Positions 1 to 6,909 are shown, numbered from the stretch's first letter. The stretch is 7,891 nt of DNA from Sphingobacteriaceae bacterium (GCA_023251695.1 JAHEYE010000163.1:1-7891), one strand, 5' to 3'. The notes: generated from the letters alone by a model not told the origin. Translations and numbers: made by a program.

Positions 1-133
1 AAAAGCAATCTTGTCATTTTAAGTATTAAGGGTCTGGTTGTCAATATTGAAACAAAGGCTTAAAATAAAATAATATAAAGCACAAAGCCAAATATATTTT
101 AGGCTGTAGAGAGGGAAAAAGGAATTGACAGGC
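1..133. other. Intergenic stretch at window edge
   Basis: This stretch is AT-rich and I see no convincing gene in it. It follows the stop codon of the leftward DUF4412-like gene. No stem followed by a T-tract is visible, so I cannot place that gene's terminator. On the minus strand at 96-89 there is a TATATTTG octamer, a full match to the Bacteroidota -7 box TAnnTTTG, but no TTG/TTTG lies about 20 nt upstream of it. It could start a leftward gene outside the window or be a chance match in AT-rich DNA. Confidence 0.4.
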
Positions 134-820
134 TTAAAACTGCTGGAAGATTTTTTCTATCTCAGCTTTATTGACAATTTTAAAATAGGCCGGTATTTCG
201 AATATGTTATCCGTAACATCAGCACTTTTAACACTTTTCGCAGTAAATTGCAACTCGAGACCCATCTTTTTTAAACGGTATTGCATCAGCATGCCTTTTA
301 CGCCATTGTAAGGACTCAGGTTATTTACGTTTTCTGAGCCCATTTCGCCTGTGTAATAGGCGTCAAACTTTACCGAAGGATCGCCGGCCATTTCCACTTT
401 TATCTTTTTGCATTTGTATCCGGCTAGGGTTTTGGTTTCTTTCGTTTCTTCCCACTTAATTTTATAACCTAAGTTCTCTTTATTTATGTCAGATTCGTTT
501 TCAATGCAGGCCTGTTTAATATCGAGGAACTTTACCATTTGGGTGAGGGTTTTATTTTCCTGATTGCAAATAAACATCGTGGTAAACATGCCCATAGTAC
601 TCATTTCCAATAAAAATTTATCGTCCTTAAATTTTAGTGTGGCAGTACTTGGAATCATACCTGCCCAAGGATGGTTTGGATCAACGGCGCTAACATCAAA
701 TTCAATAATTCCCTCGTTAATTATTTTGTCGTTCTTGCCGGTACAATCCCAGAATACAAACATCGCCGCAACCAAAATAACGCTAAAGGCAATTTTATAA
801 ATCGTGTTGTTTGGTTTCAT
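134..820 (-). CDS. DUF4412-like exported protein
   Basis: A 228-residue protein with an N-terminal hydrophobic segment (residues about 9-25) after a short basic tail, so it is exported or anchored in the envelope. A cysteine at residue 26 (FVFWDC) ends the segment, but the residues before it do not fit a standard lipobox, so lipidation is doubtful. The body resembles the DUF4412 family of Bacteroidota. It has a beta-rich start with KFKDDKFLLEM (63-73), the central signature TKTLAGYKCKK (129-139), a YYTGEM stretch (155-160), and the ending TDNIFEIPAYFKI (203-215) that closes most members. The family has no known biochemical function; members are periplasmic or outer-membrane-associated. The gene has its own transcription unit, because the upstream lipoprotein gene ends at a terminator (887-913). 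No good promoter match is visible. The ATG at 820 is chosen because it gives the clean signal segment. Confidence 0.75.
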   Translation of the reverse strand: MKPNNTIYKIAFSVILVAAMFVFWDCTGKNDKIINEGIIEFDVSAVDPNHPWAGMIPSTATLKFKDDKFLLEMSTMGMFTTMFICNQENKTLTQMVKFLDIKQACIENESDINKENLGYKIKWEETKETKTLAGYKCKKIKVEMAGDPSVKFDAYYTGEMGSENVNNLSPYNGVKGMLMQYRLKKMGLELQFTAKSVKSADVTDNIFEIPAYFKIVNKAEIEKIFQQF

Positions 821-886
821 GAATGCGAGAGGGTTAAATTAAGGAAATTATACCAGATAAAGATGAAACCATTCTTACTTTCGTTC

Positions 887-913
887 AAAAAAAAAGCCTC
901 TAGAAAGAGGCTT
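887..913 (-). terminator. Intrinsic terminator of the lipoprotein gene
   Basis: Reading leftward, an 8-bp perfect stem (AAGCCTCT / AGAGGCTT, arms at 913-906 and 901-894) closes a 4-nt loop and runs directly into a T-tract; on the plus strand this is the 9-base A run at 887-895. It lies 20 nt beyond the stop codon of the 934-1302 gene. The U-tract exists only in the leftward direction, so it acts on the minus strand. It separates the lipoprotein gene from the DUF4412-like gene. Confidence 0.9.
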
Positions 914-933
914 GAATTATTTTATGATTAGTT

Positions 934-1302
934 TTATCTTACAACAACTGTTTTTTCAACGCCTTTTCCTTCTTCAAGTTTTATGATACTGAGCCCCTGC
1001 AAAGATGCAGAGCCAACTGTTTTTAAAGCCTTAACATCATAAATAGCAGGCAATTTAAAAGTGAAGGAAACGCGGCCGCTTCCGTCTGTAATTCCTGTAG
1101 CACGTATATCCGCAGTAATGGTTCCTCCCTGAGGAGTTTTTACGTTTGCATATAAATAAACTGTTGCGCCACTCATCGCTACTCCTGTAGAATCGTTACA
1201 GACAATGTTAGCCGTGCAATCTGTGTTCTTTTTACAAGAAGTGATGAATAAAAAACCAATTCCCAAAACTGCAGCTGCAATAAAAATTCCTCTTAGTTTC
1301 AT
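934..1302 (-). CDS. Small Ig-like lipoprotein
   Basis: A 122-residue protein with a lipoprotein signal peptide: MKLR, a hydrophobic core (residues 5-20), and the lipobox I-T-S-C with the acylated cysteine at 23. Lysines follow the cysteine (CKKNTD) rather than acidic residues, so a surface-export signal of the Bacteroidota type is not evident. The mature part (about 100 residues) looks like one beta-sandwich of the carboxypeptidase-regulatory/Cna-B-like type: NIVCNDSTG (32-40), SGATVYLY (44-51), an ITDGSGRVSFTFKLPAIYDV core (71-90) and a basic end. Such short lipoproteins are common in Bacteroidota and have no assigned role. Two cysteines (29 and 35) could form a disulfide. The gene is monocistronic, with its own promoter (1336-1367) and terminator (887-913). 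It is divergent from the cyclophilin gene. Confidence 0.8.
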   Translation of the reverse strand: MKLRGIFIAAAVLGIGFLFITSCKKNTDCTANIVCNDSTGVAMSGATVYLYANVKTPQGGTITADIRATGITDGSGRVSFTFKLPAIYDVKALKTVGSASLQGLSIIKLEEGKGVEKTVVVR

Positions 1303-1335
1303 TTGTTCTAAAATTTAATACGATATTCGTTTAAG

Positions 1336-1367
1336 CAAATATACAAATTTTAGTTTTAAATGACAAA
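1336..1367 (-). promoter_or_regulatory. Bacteroidota-type promoter of the lipoprotein gene
   Basis: Reading leftward: TTTG at 1367-1364 (-33 box), a 20-nt spacer, then TATATTTG at 1343-1336, a full match to the -7 consensus TAnnTTTG. The expected transcript start is near 1330, giving a leader of about 28 nt before the ATG at 1302. The -33 box lies inside codons 2-3 of the divergent cyclophilin gene, so transcription of the two genes may interfere. No rightward promoter of similar quality is visible here. Confidence 0.65.
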
Positions 1368-2196
1368 TAGTAAAACCTTAGTTTTTAGCGTTTTAATGCT
1401 TGTTTTAGGCCTGAAAAGCTGGTCCCAGACATATAGTAAAGAGACTATTTTAATAAGCACTTCGTATGGAAATATGAAAATTAAGTTATTCGAAGAGACG
1501 CCTTTACATAAGAAAAACTTCCTAAAACTGGTAAAACGAGGGTTCTATGACAGCCTTCTGTTTCATAGGGTCATTAACAGTTTTATGATACAAGGGGGTG
1601 ACCCCGACAGCAAACGAGCGAACGATACAATACTTTTAGGCAATGGGGATGTAGGATATTGGATTCCGGCCGAATTTAACGCAAAGATTGTACACAAAAA
1701 GGGTATTCTGGCAGCCGCAAGAGAGGGAGATGATATTAACTCAAAAAAGGAATCTTCGGGTTGTCAGTTCTATATTGTTATGGGGAAAAAATACGATTCG
1801 CTTGCCTTACAAAAAGCAGAATTAAGGGTAAACCGCGAATTAGTGCAAAGAATTAATTATCTGGTTGGTTTTGGAGGGAAAAGTCATGTACTAAAAACGT
1901 ATTACAACCGCTTGTATGCACAAGGTAAAGAGGATAGTCTGAAAATTGCGACAAAACAACTGACTGATGAGATCAGTAAAGAAGAATACACAAAAACCAA
2001 ACATTATACATGGACTCCTGCGCAAAGAAAAATGTACGCAACACTAGGCGGAACACCACATCTTGATAATAATTACACGGCCTTTGGTGAAGTAATTGAA
2101 GGACTTGAGGTGATTGATAAAATTGCCGGTGTAAAAACAGATAAGAACGATAGGCCGAAGGAGAACATCCGGATGAAAATTACAATTATTAATTAA
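1360..2196 (+). CDS. Secreted cyclophilin-type peptidyl-prolyl isomerase
   Basis: A 278-residue cyclophilin with a cleavable-looking signal peptide (residues 1-23, ending SWSQ), so it should catalyse cis-trans isomerisation of proline bonds during protein folding in the periplasm. The fold starts at about residue 28. The active-site block FHRVINSFMIQGGDP (68-82) contains the catalytic arginine R70 (R55 in human CypA) with F75 and Q78 (F60 and Q63). The second block is SSGCQFYIV (132-140). A further block, PHLDNNYTAFGEVIEGLEVID (233-253), closes the domain. Between the last two blocks lies an insert of about 80 residues (roughly 147-228), rich in charged residues and probably helical. The core is otherwise of usual size. 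ATG 1360 is chosen because it gives a full signal peptide; no Shine-Dalgarno is visible. Its stop codon overlaps the stop of the convergent gene at 2193, with no terminator between them. Confidence 0.92.
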   Translation: MTNSKTLVFSVLMLVLGLKSWSQTYSKETILISTSYGNMKIKLFEETPLHKKNFLKLVKRGFYDSLLFHRVINSFMIQGGDPDSKRANDTILLGNGDVGYWIPAEFNAKIVHKKGILAAAREGDDINSKKESSGCQFYIVMGKKYDSLALQKAELRVNRELVQRINYLVGFGGKSHVLKTYYNRLYAQGKEDSLKIATKQLTDEISKEEYTKTKHYTWTPAQRKMYATLGGTPHLDNNYTAFGEVIEGLEVIDKIAGVKTDKNDRPKENIRMKITIIN

Positions 2197-2702
2197 TCTC
2201 TTTTGAAATACATGTTTATGTTCAGATAAGGATGGTTCTTATCGTAAATGATAAAATCTTTTTCATGTATTTTAAAGATTTTGAAACGGTTTGGAACAGG
2301 ATTCGTAGTTTCCTTTTTCAATAAATACTTCTGGGTGGTTATCATGCTGTCGGCACAATTGATCTCAACTTTTGCAATTGCTTTACCGTGGTAAGCCATT
2401 TTTCCCTGATGCATAATGTCCCAATCATAAATCATCACTGTATCGTTCGGATTAAATTTGATTTTGTATTTGGCGATTTCCGCTTTATCCGCCTCAGGCA
2501 GATCTTTCGCAAGTTTTAATTCGAAAGTGTAATACTGCATCCGGTTGCTGATAGCTGTGTCGGTCGGAAAAAGCCTGTGCCGTCCATTACGATGCGTTGT
2601 TCCCTTATATACAACCCCTAATTCTTTAATGCTTTCACAATTTAGTTGCGAATAAAATGAATTGAAAAAAGAACAGCACAAAATGACAAAAAAATATTTC
2701 AT
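2193..2702 (-). CDS. Secreted protein of unknown function
   Basis: I do not recognise this family. With the start at 2702 the protein has 169 residues and begins with a standard signal peptide (MKYFFVILCC..., cleavage probably after YSQ at residues 17-19). An in-frame ATG at 2726 would add eight polar residues before the signal peptide and overlap the upstream methyltransferase gene by 22 nt. I prefer 2702 because it restores a normal signal peptide and leaves a 2-nt gap behind the methyltransferase stop, an arrangement that suits translational coupling. The mature part is about 150 residues, mixed charged and beta-like, with two cysteines (Cys at mature residue 3 and one in INCADS) that may form a disulfide. 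The end, FKIHEKDFIIYDKNHPYLN, is rich in aromatic residues. It probably shares a transcript with the upstream methyltransferase, but no functional link is evident. Confidence 0.72.
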   Translation of the reverse strand: MKYFFVILCCSFFNSFYSQLNCESIKELGVVYKGTTHRNGRHRLFPTDTAISNRMQYYTFELKLAKDLPEADKAEIAKYKIKFNPNDTVMIYDWDIMHQGKMAYHGKAIAKVEINCADSMITTQKYLLKKETTNPVPNRFKIFKIHEKDFIIYDKNHPYLNINMYFKRD

Positions 2703-2704
2703 GT

Positions 2705-3586
2705 TTACTTTTCTAATTTTCCCCAAACCCCCAATGGCAACTTTACACCGCTCTTTGCATTTAAAAAAAGTTCGCCCACGCTCAATTTTGATTTATTTTT
2801 TATTGCAAAAGGGGTTAATAAATTTTCAGGAATTAAAGCAGAAAAACCCAGCGAATAAGCATTAAGAATCAACAAATGCTTTTCCGTATCTAAAATCTGA
2901 AGTACACCATCCATCATTTCCCCAATATTATCTTCCAATTTCCATTTTTCGCCGTTGGGTCCATGGCCAAACGCCGGCGGATCCAAAATTATGCCATTGT
3001 ATTTATTGCCGCGGCGGATCTCTTTTTTTACAAATTTCAAAGCGTCATCAACCAACCATCGGATATTATCTAAATTAGATTTCTGCATGTTTTCATTAGC
3101 CCAGGTAACAACCTGTTTAATACTGTCGACATGCGTTACATCCGCCCCGGCCGCACGCGCTGCAATAGAGGCGCCGCCGGTATACGCAAACAAATTCAGA
3201 AATTTTGGTTTGTTAAGCGGTGAAAGGAATTTGTAAATTGTATCCCAATTAACAGCTTGCTCCGGGAAAACACCAACATGTTTGAACGCGGTTAAACCTA
3301 ACCGAAAAACTAATGGTTTACTGCCTTCTCTCTTCTGCAAACTGTAATTTATCTCCCACTGATCCGGCATTTGCTTTAATTTTTTCCAATCTCCTTGCGA
3401 ACTTGATTTTGGGATGAATTTTACAGTGGCTTGCTTCTCCCAGTCTGAATTCGAAAATACTTTTGGCCACACCGCCTGCGGTTCAGGACGAATAGTAATA
3501 TATTTTCCGAAACGCTCGAGTTTTTCAAAATCACCGCAGTCAATTAATTCGTAATCCTTCCAGTTTTCAGGGCTTAGCAATTCCAT
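2705..3586 (-). CDS. COG1092/RlmI-K-like SAM methyltransferase
   Basis: A 293-residue class I methyltransferase of the Methyltrans_SAM (COG1092) group, most likely acting on rRNA in the cytoplasm. Residues 1-110 form the family's N-terminal part, ending in KHVGVFPEQAVNW (102-114), equivalent to the GxFLDQR region of RlmI. The SAM-binding motif I is NLFAYTGGAS (131-140), followed by the acidic residue D154 (THVD) and a VDDA motif (179-182). Motif IV is DPPAFGHG (202-209). There is no separate N-terminal PUA domain as in E. coli RlmI (about 396 residues). The position where RlmI has its TCSCS cysteine reads LNAYSLG (241-247), so the nucleophilic cysteine of m5C enzymes appears to be absent; the target may therefore not be cytosine C5. 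The gene is first in a leftward pair with the secreted unknown protein. It is divergent from the MFS gene across 134 nt. Confidence 0.82.
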   Translation of the reverse strand: MELLSPENWKDYELIDCGDFEKLERFGKYITIRPEPQAVWPKVFSNSDWEKQATVKFIPKSSSQGDWKKLKQMPDQWEINYSLQKREGSKPLVFRLGLTAFKHVGVFPEQAVNWDTIYKFLSPLNKPKFLNLFAYTGGASIAARAAGADVTHVDSIKQVVTWANENMQKSNLDNIRWLVDDALKFVKKEIRRGNKYNGIILDPPAFGHGPNGEKWKLEDNIGEMMDGVLQILDTEKHLLILNAYSLGFSALIPENLLTPFAIKNKSKLSVGELFLNAKSGVKLPLGVWGKLEK

Positions 3587-3720
3587 AATACAAAGAAAAT
3601 GAAAAAGTATTACTTACAAACTCAAAACAGATTATTTAGTAAAGAGAAAATTGTTAATAAATGCCTTTCTAATTCAGGGTTTAGATTTTTAAAAACAATA
3701 CTTTAGATAAATTTTTATTC
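3587..3720. other. Divergent intergenic region
   Basis: These 134 AT-rich bases lie between the leftward methyltransferase gene and the rightward MFS gene, so they should hold promoters for both. I see only partial matches to the TAnnTTTG box: TAGATTTT at 3682-3689 on the plus strand (last base differs) and TACTTTTT at 3609-3602 on the minus strand (last base differs). Neither has a TTG at the proper 19-21 nt distance, so I do not assign a promoter. No operator-like palindrome or terminator stands out. Confidence 0.5.
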
Positions 3721-5148
3721 ATGCAGAAACAAGGCTCATCACTTGCTATACTGATTTCGGTTTTTTTCTTCTGGGGCTTTGTTGCCGCAAGCAACGATAT
3801 TCTGATTCCGGTTTTCAAAGAAAAACTCGGACTCGAACAATGGCAGAGTCAAATGATTTCCTTTGCATTCTATGTGGCTTACACCATTGGATCCATTATT
3901 TACGTTCTTTTATCAAAGGCAAATGGCGGCGATATTCTGAATAAAATTGGTTACAAAAACGGCATTGCACTCGGATTAGTTATTTCAGCAATAGGCACTT
4001 TATTGTTTTACCCAGCTGCGCAAACCGCTTCTTTCGGATTAATGATCACAGGATTGTTTATTGTTGGTCTTGGTTTTTCCTTGCAGCAAACTGCAGCAAA
4101 TCCACTCACCATTACCATCGGCGATCCTAAAAAAGGCGCACAGCGTTTAAGTATGGCGGGCGGTGTAAACAATGTCGGTACTACAATTGGTCCCGTTCTT
4201 TTGAGTCTTGCTCTTTATGGCGGATTGAAAGAAGGAGCGAAACTCGAGAGTATTGAAGCTGTAAAAAATCCTTATCTGATTTTAGGCGCGGCATTTATTA
4301 TCGTTGCATTAATTTTTAAATTTTCTTCTCTCCCAAATCAAATTGAGCATAAAGATGAAGTGAAAACAGCAACAGCACCTGAGCGTAAAAGCGCATTGGC
4401 TTATCCGCAATTGGTGTTAGGAATGATTGCCATTTTTATTTATGTCGGCGTTGAAGTTTCTACAGCATCCAATTTACCGGAGTTTATGCGTCAACATATC
4501 AATACAACAACCGATCAGGTAGCGCCCTATGTTTCTTTGTTCTGGGCCAGCTTAATGATTGGCCGGTGGACCGGCTCGGTTGGTGCATTTGATTTGAGTA
4601 AAGGAACAAAACAAATCATGCGCTTCCTGATGCCTTATCTCGCGTTTGGTGTTTTTTTATTGGTGAATAAAATCGCAAGTCACGATTTAACACCATTTTA
4701 TATTTACGCTTTCGTTATTGTTGCCATGATAGCCGGCGATATTTTAAGTAAAGGAAATCCTGCACGGCAATTACTTATTTTTTCTGTCATGGGAATTGTA
4801 GCTTTGTTTACCGGAATTTTTGCCGATGGAATGATCAGCGTTTACGCATTTATCAGTGTCGGATTATTTTGTTCTACTTTATGGCCATGTATTTTCACTT
4901 TGGCTATTGCAGGTCTTGGAAAATTTACAAACCAAGCTTCCAGTTATTTAATTATGATGATAATGGGTGGTGGTTTCATTAGTTTACTGCAAGGCTGGTT
5001 GGCATCTGATAATTTGTTAGGCATTCAGTGGAGTTATTTAGTAGGCGTTGCCTGTTTTGCCTATTTAGCATTTTACGGATGGAAAGCAAGTTCCATTCTG
5101 AAATCTCAGGGGATTGATTACGATAACAAGAGTGAAGCTTCTCACTAA
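3721..5148 (+). CDS. FucP/GluP-family sugar:H+ symporter (MFS)
   Basis: A 475-residue inner-membrane permease, most likely 12 transmembrane helices, of the FucP (fucose/glucose/galactose:proton symport) family within MFS. The signature is FFFWGFVAASNDILIP (15-30), whose D26 matches the proton-linked Asp46 of E. coli FucP. Others are QQTAANPLTITIGDP (122-136), YVGVEVSTASNLPEFM (241-256), GRWTGS (281-286), and FTLAIAGLGKFTNQASSYL (392-410), close to the glucose/galactose transporters of Bacteroidota. The residue before TAANP is Q123, where FucP has the second proton-linked acid Glu135; other family members also carry Gln, so substrate and coupling may differ. A polar loop of about 30 residues (202-228) joins the two halves. 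The stop codon overlaps the tsdA start by one base (TAATG), so the two genes are cotranscribed and coupled. The actual substrate is not predictable; a sugar is the default from family membership. Confidence 0.82.
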   Translation: MQKQGSSLAILISVFFFWGFVAASNDILIPVFKEKLGLEQWQSQMISFAFYVAYTIGSIIYVLLSKANGGDILNKIGYKNGIALGLVISAIGTLLFYPAAQTASFGLMITGLFIVGLGFSLQQTAANPLTITIGDPKKGAQRLSMAGGVNNVGTTIGPVLLSLALYGGLKEGAKLESIEAVKNPYLILGAAFIIVALIFKFSSLPNQIEHKDEVKTATAPERKSALAYPQLVLGMIAIFIYVGVEVSTASNLPEFMRQHINTTTDQVAPYVSLFWASLMIGRWTGSVGAFDLSKGTKQIMRFLMPYLAFGVFLLVNKIASHDLTPFYIYAFVIVAMIAGDILSKGNPARQLLIFSVMGIVALFTGIFADGMISVYAFISVGLFCSTLWPCIFTLAIAGLGKFTNQASSYLIMMIMGGGFISLLQGWLASDNLLGIQWSYLVGVACFAYLAFYGWKASSILKSQGIDYDNKSEASH

Positions 5149-6203
5149 TGAACGAATTTAAACATAACAGCGAAGAAAATTATATTGAGATTATCCAACG
5201 CCTTGTAAAAGCACTTGTTGTTCTTCTTGTTATTATTGTTATTCTTCTGGTGTTTTTAATTTGGGGTGTACCGGTTCCTAAAAAAGAATTGCCAAAAAAA
5301 GATACACCTCCTAAAGCCGATACTTCTTCTGAAAAATCAAAAGCGGATGTGTGGATGGCTCCTGATACTTCAAACATTAAATCAGAAAAAAACGCTGCGC
5401 AAATAATTTATGGTCGTGAATTAATTGCAAACACTTCTTTTTATCTCGGACCACAAGGAAAAGTTCAGCACAACAGCAATGGAATGAATTGTCAGAATTG
5501 CCATTTAGAAGCAGGCACAAAACCATTCGGAAATAATTACAGTGGCGTTGCCTCCACTTATCCAAAATTCCGCGAACGCTCAGGAGGAATGGAAAATATT
5601 TACAAACGTGTGAACGATTGTTTCGAAAGAAGTTTAAATGGAAAAGCACTCGATACGTTAAGCAACGAAATGCAAGCTATCGTTTCTTATATTAAATGGC
5701 TCGGAAAAGATGTTCCTAAAGGCGAAAAACCAAAAGGCGCTGGATTAACTGAACTCGCTTTTCTTGACCGTCCTGCCGATCAGGTAAAAGGAAAAACAAT
5801 TTACATGTTGAAATGCAAAACCTGTCACATGGAAAATGGCGAAGGTAAATTAAACGAAGGCGGACTAACGTACCAATACCCTCCTCTTTGGGGCGATCAC
5901 AGTTATAATAATGGAGCAGGACTTTACCGGCTTTCGCGATTTGCAGGTTATGTAAAATCGAACATGCCCCAAAATACAACATTTGATGCTGCGCAATTAA
6001 GCGATGAAGAAGCCTGGGATGTTGCAGCTTTCGTGAATTCGCAACCCCGCCCGGAAAAAGATTTGAGTAAAGACTGGCCAAAAATTTCCGGGAAACCTGT
6101 TGATCATCCTTTTGGTCCTTACGCAGATAAATTTACAGAACAACAACATAAGTTCGGCCCATTTGGACCGATTGCCGATGCAAGAAAGAAAGTAAAAAAA
6201 TAA
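5148..6203 (+). CDS. tsdA: Thiosulfate dehydrogenase TsdA-like diheme cytochrome c
   Basis: A 351-residue protein with an uncleaved N-terminal membrane anchor (about 20-40, very hydrophobic), a Lys/Pro-rich linker (43-70) and a periplasmic diheme cytochrome domain. TsdA oxidises two thiosulfates to tetrathionate and can work in reverse. The first heme site is C115-Q-N-C118-H119 in GMNCQNCHLEAG; the second is C223-K-T-C226-H227. VNDCFERSLNG (156-165) holds C158, which fits the unusual cysteine axial ligand of the active-site heme in TsdA. Also diagnostic are PPLWGDHSYNNGAGLYR (245-261), KSNMP (270-274; M273 a likely ligand of heme 2), EAWDVAAFVNSQPRP (288-302) and a C-terminal FGPYAD...QHKFGPFGPI tail (322-342). 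Classical TsdA is soluble, so the anchor is a difference. The gene overlaps the MFS gene by one base. It is followed by a 145-nt gap holding an inverted repeat, then the YeeE/YedE pair. Confidence 0.88.
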   Translation: MNEFKHNSEENYIEIIQRLVKALVVLLVIIVILLVFLIWGVPVPKKELPKKDTPPKADTSSEKSKADVWMAPDTSNIKSEKNAAQIIYGRELIANTSFYLGPQGKVQHNSNGMNCQNCHLEAGTKPFGNNYSGVASTYPKFRERSGGMENIYKRVNDCFERSLNGKALDTLSNEMQAIVSYIKWLGKDVPKGEKPKGAGLTELAFLDRPADQVKGKTIYMLKCKTCHMENGEGKLNEGGLTYQYPPLWGDHSYNNGAGLYRLSRFAGYVKSNMPQNTTFDAAQLSDEEAWDVAAFVNSQPRPEKDLSKDWPKISGKPVDHPFGPYADKFTEQQHKFGPFGPIADARKKVKK

Positions 6204-6333
6204 GCCGCAGATTTCGCGGATTAACGCAGAATATTTGAATAAAATTTTGTAACATAGTGTACTAAAAAAATAACCCGTCCAGGTTTTATCAAACTCACAA
6301 GAAACATCTGTGATACTCTGTGAAATCTGTGGC
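6204..6333. repeat. Imperfect inverted repeat between tsdA and yeeE
   Basis: Two 27-nt arms, 6204-6230 and 6307-6333, are inverted copies of each other. By direct base count 21 of 27 positions pair Watson-Crick, and four more become G-U pairs in the RNA of the plus strand. The 76-nt middle (6231-6306) is AT-rich and unstructured to my eye. Each arm is itself built from about 9-10-nt units with the theme CGCAGATTT / TCTGTGAAA. There is no T-tract, so it is not a standard terminator. Similar CAGATTT-type intergenic palindromes are widespread in environmental bacteria, and this looks like such a dispersed element. It begins right after the tsdA stop and ends 15 nt before the yeeE start. Confidence 0.75.
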
Positions 6334-6348
6334 TCAACAAAAAAACAA

Positions 6349-6909
6349 ATGAATATTTTAACACAACCCTGGCCCTGGTATATCGCAGGTCCGTTAATTG
6401 GATTAATGGTTCCGTTTTTATTGCTCATGGACAATAAAACATTCGGTATCTCGTCCTCACTCCGTCACTTTTGCGCCATGTGCATTCCAACCAAAGCAAA
6501 ATTTTTTCAATACGACTGGAAAGCCGAAAGCTGGAATTTGATTTTCGCTCTGGGAATTGTTATTGGCGGTTTAATTGCCGGTTATTTTTTCGCTAATCCC
6601 AATCCGGTCGCTTTATCTGAATCAGCAATCGAAAGCATGAATAAATTAGGAATTAAAGATTATTCAGGACTCATTCCATCAGAGATTTTTAATTTCTCTT
6701 CGCTTCTCACTTTGAAAGGATTTTTACTAATTGTTGTAGGTGGATTTTTTGTTGGCTTCGGAACACGTTACGCCGGCGGTTGTACTTCGGGTCATGCGAT
6801 TATGGGTATGTCGAATTTACAATGGCCTTCCTTAGTGGCAACCTGTTGTTTTTTTGCGGGTGGTTTATTAATGACCTGGGTTATTCTTCCATTACTTATG
6901 AATCTTTAA
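6349..6909 (+). CDS. YeeE/YedE-family sulfur transporter, first half
   Basis: A 186-residue inner-membrane protein of the YeeE/YedE (sulphur transport) family. TsuA/YeeE, the studied member, takes up thiosulfate through cysteines lining the pore. Hydrophobic segments lie at about 10-27, 64-82, 122-140 and 160-183. The signature GFGTRYAGGCTSGHAIMGMS (136-155) holds the conserved C145; a second pair, HFCAMC (40-45, a CxxC), follows SLR. TsuA is a single protein of about 330 residues, so this is a half-size form that would pair with the next gene (PmpA/PmpB-like organisation). Start ATG 6349 is chosen: the longer reading from GTG 6310 is translated from the inverted repeat and has no family similarity. 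There is no visible Shine-Dalgarno. Its position behind tsdA and before soxB supports thiosulfate or a related sulfur species as substrate. Confidence 0.85.
   Translation: MNILTQPWPWYIAGPLIGLMVPFLLLMDNKTFGISSSLRHFCAMCIPTKAKFFQYDWKAESWNLIFALGIVIGGLIAGYFFANPNPVALSESAIESMNKLGIKDYSGLIPSEIFNFSSLLTLKGFLLIVVGGFFVGFGTRYAGGCTSGHAIMGMSNLQWPSLVATCCFFAGGLLMTWVILPLLMNL

Noticed and set aside
89..96. Leftward promoter near the window edge
   Set aside because: TATATTTG is a full -7 match but no TTG lies at the expected distance, so it is noted only within the edge region.
740..748. Lipobox in the DUF4412-like protein (FVFWDC)
   Set aside because: The residues before Cys26 (F-W-D) do not fit the lipobox pattern, so lipidation is not called.
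564..931. Rightward open frames opposite the DUF4412-like gene
   Set aside because: Antisense to a recognisable family and one runs across the terminator hairpin; no domain or signal of its own.
6204..6333. CRISPR-like array or terminator in the tsdA-yeeE gap
   Set aside because: There are only two arms, inverted rather than direct, with no regular spacers, and no T-tract follows the stem.
6310..6348. Longer start (GTG 6310) for the first yeeE gene, adding a CEIC-containing N-terminus
   Set aside because: The extra residues are read from the right arm of the inverted repeat and have no family similarity; ATG 6349 gives the usual YeeE start.
5377..6434. Several leftward open frames opposite tsdA and the inverted repeat
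   Set aside because: They lie antisense to a gene with clear heme and TsdA motifs and show no recognisable domains; they are shadows.
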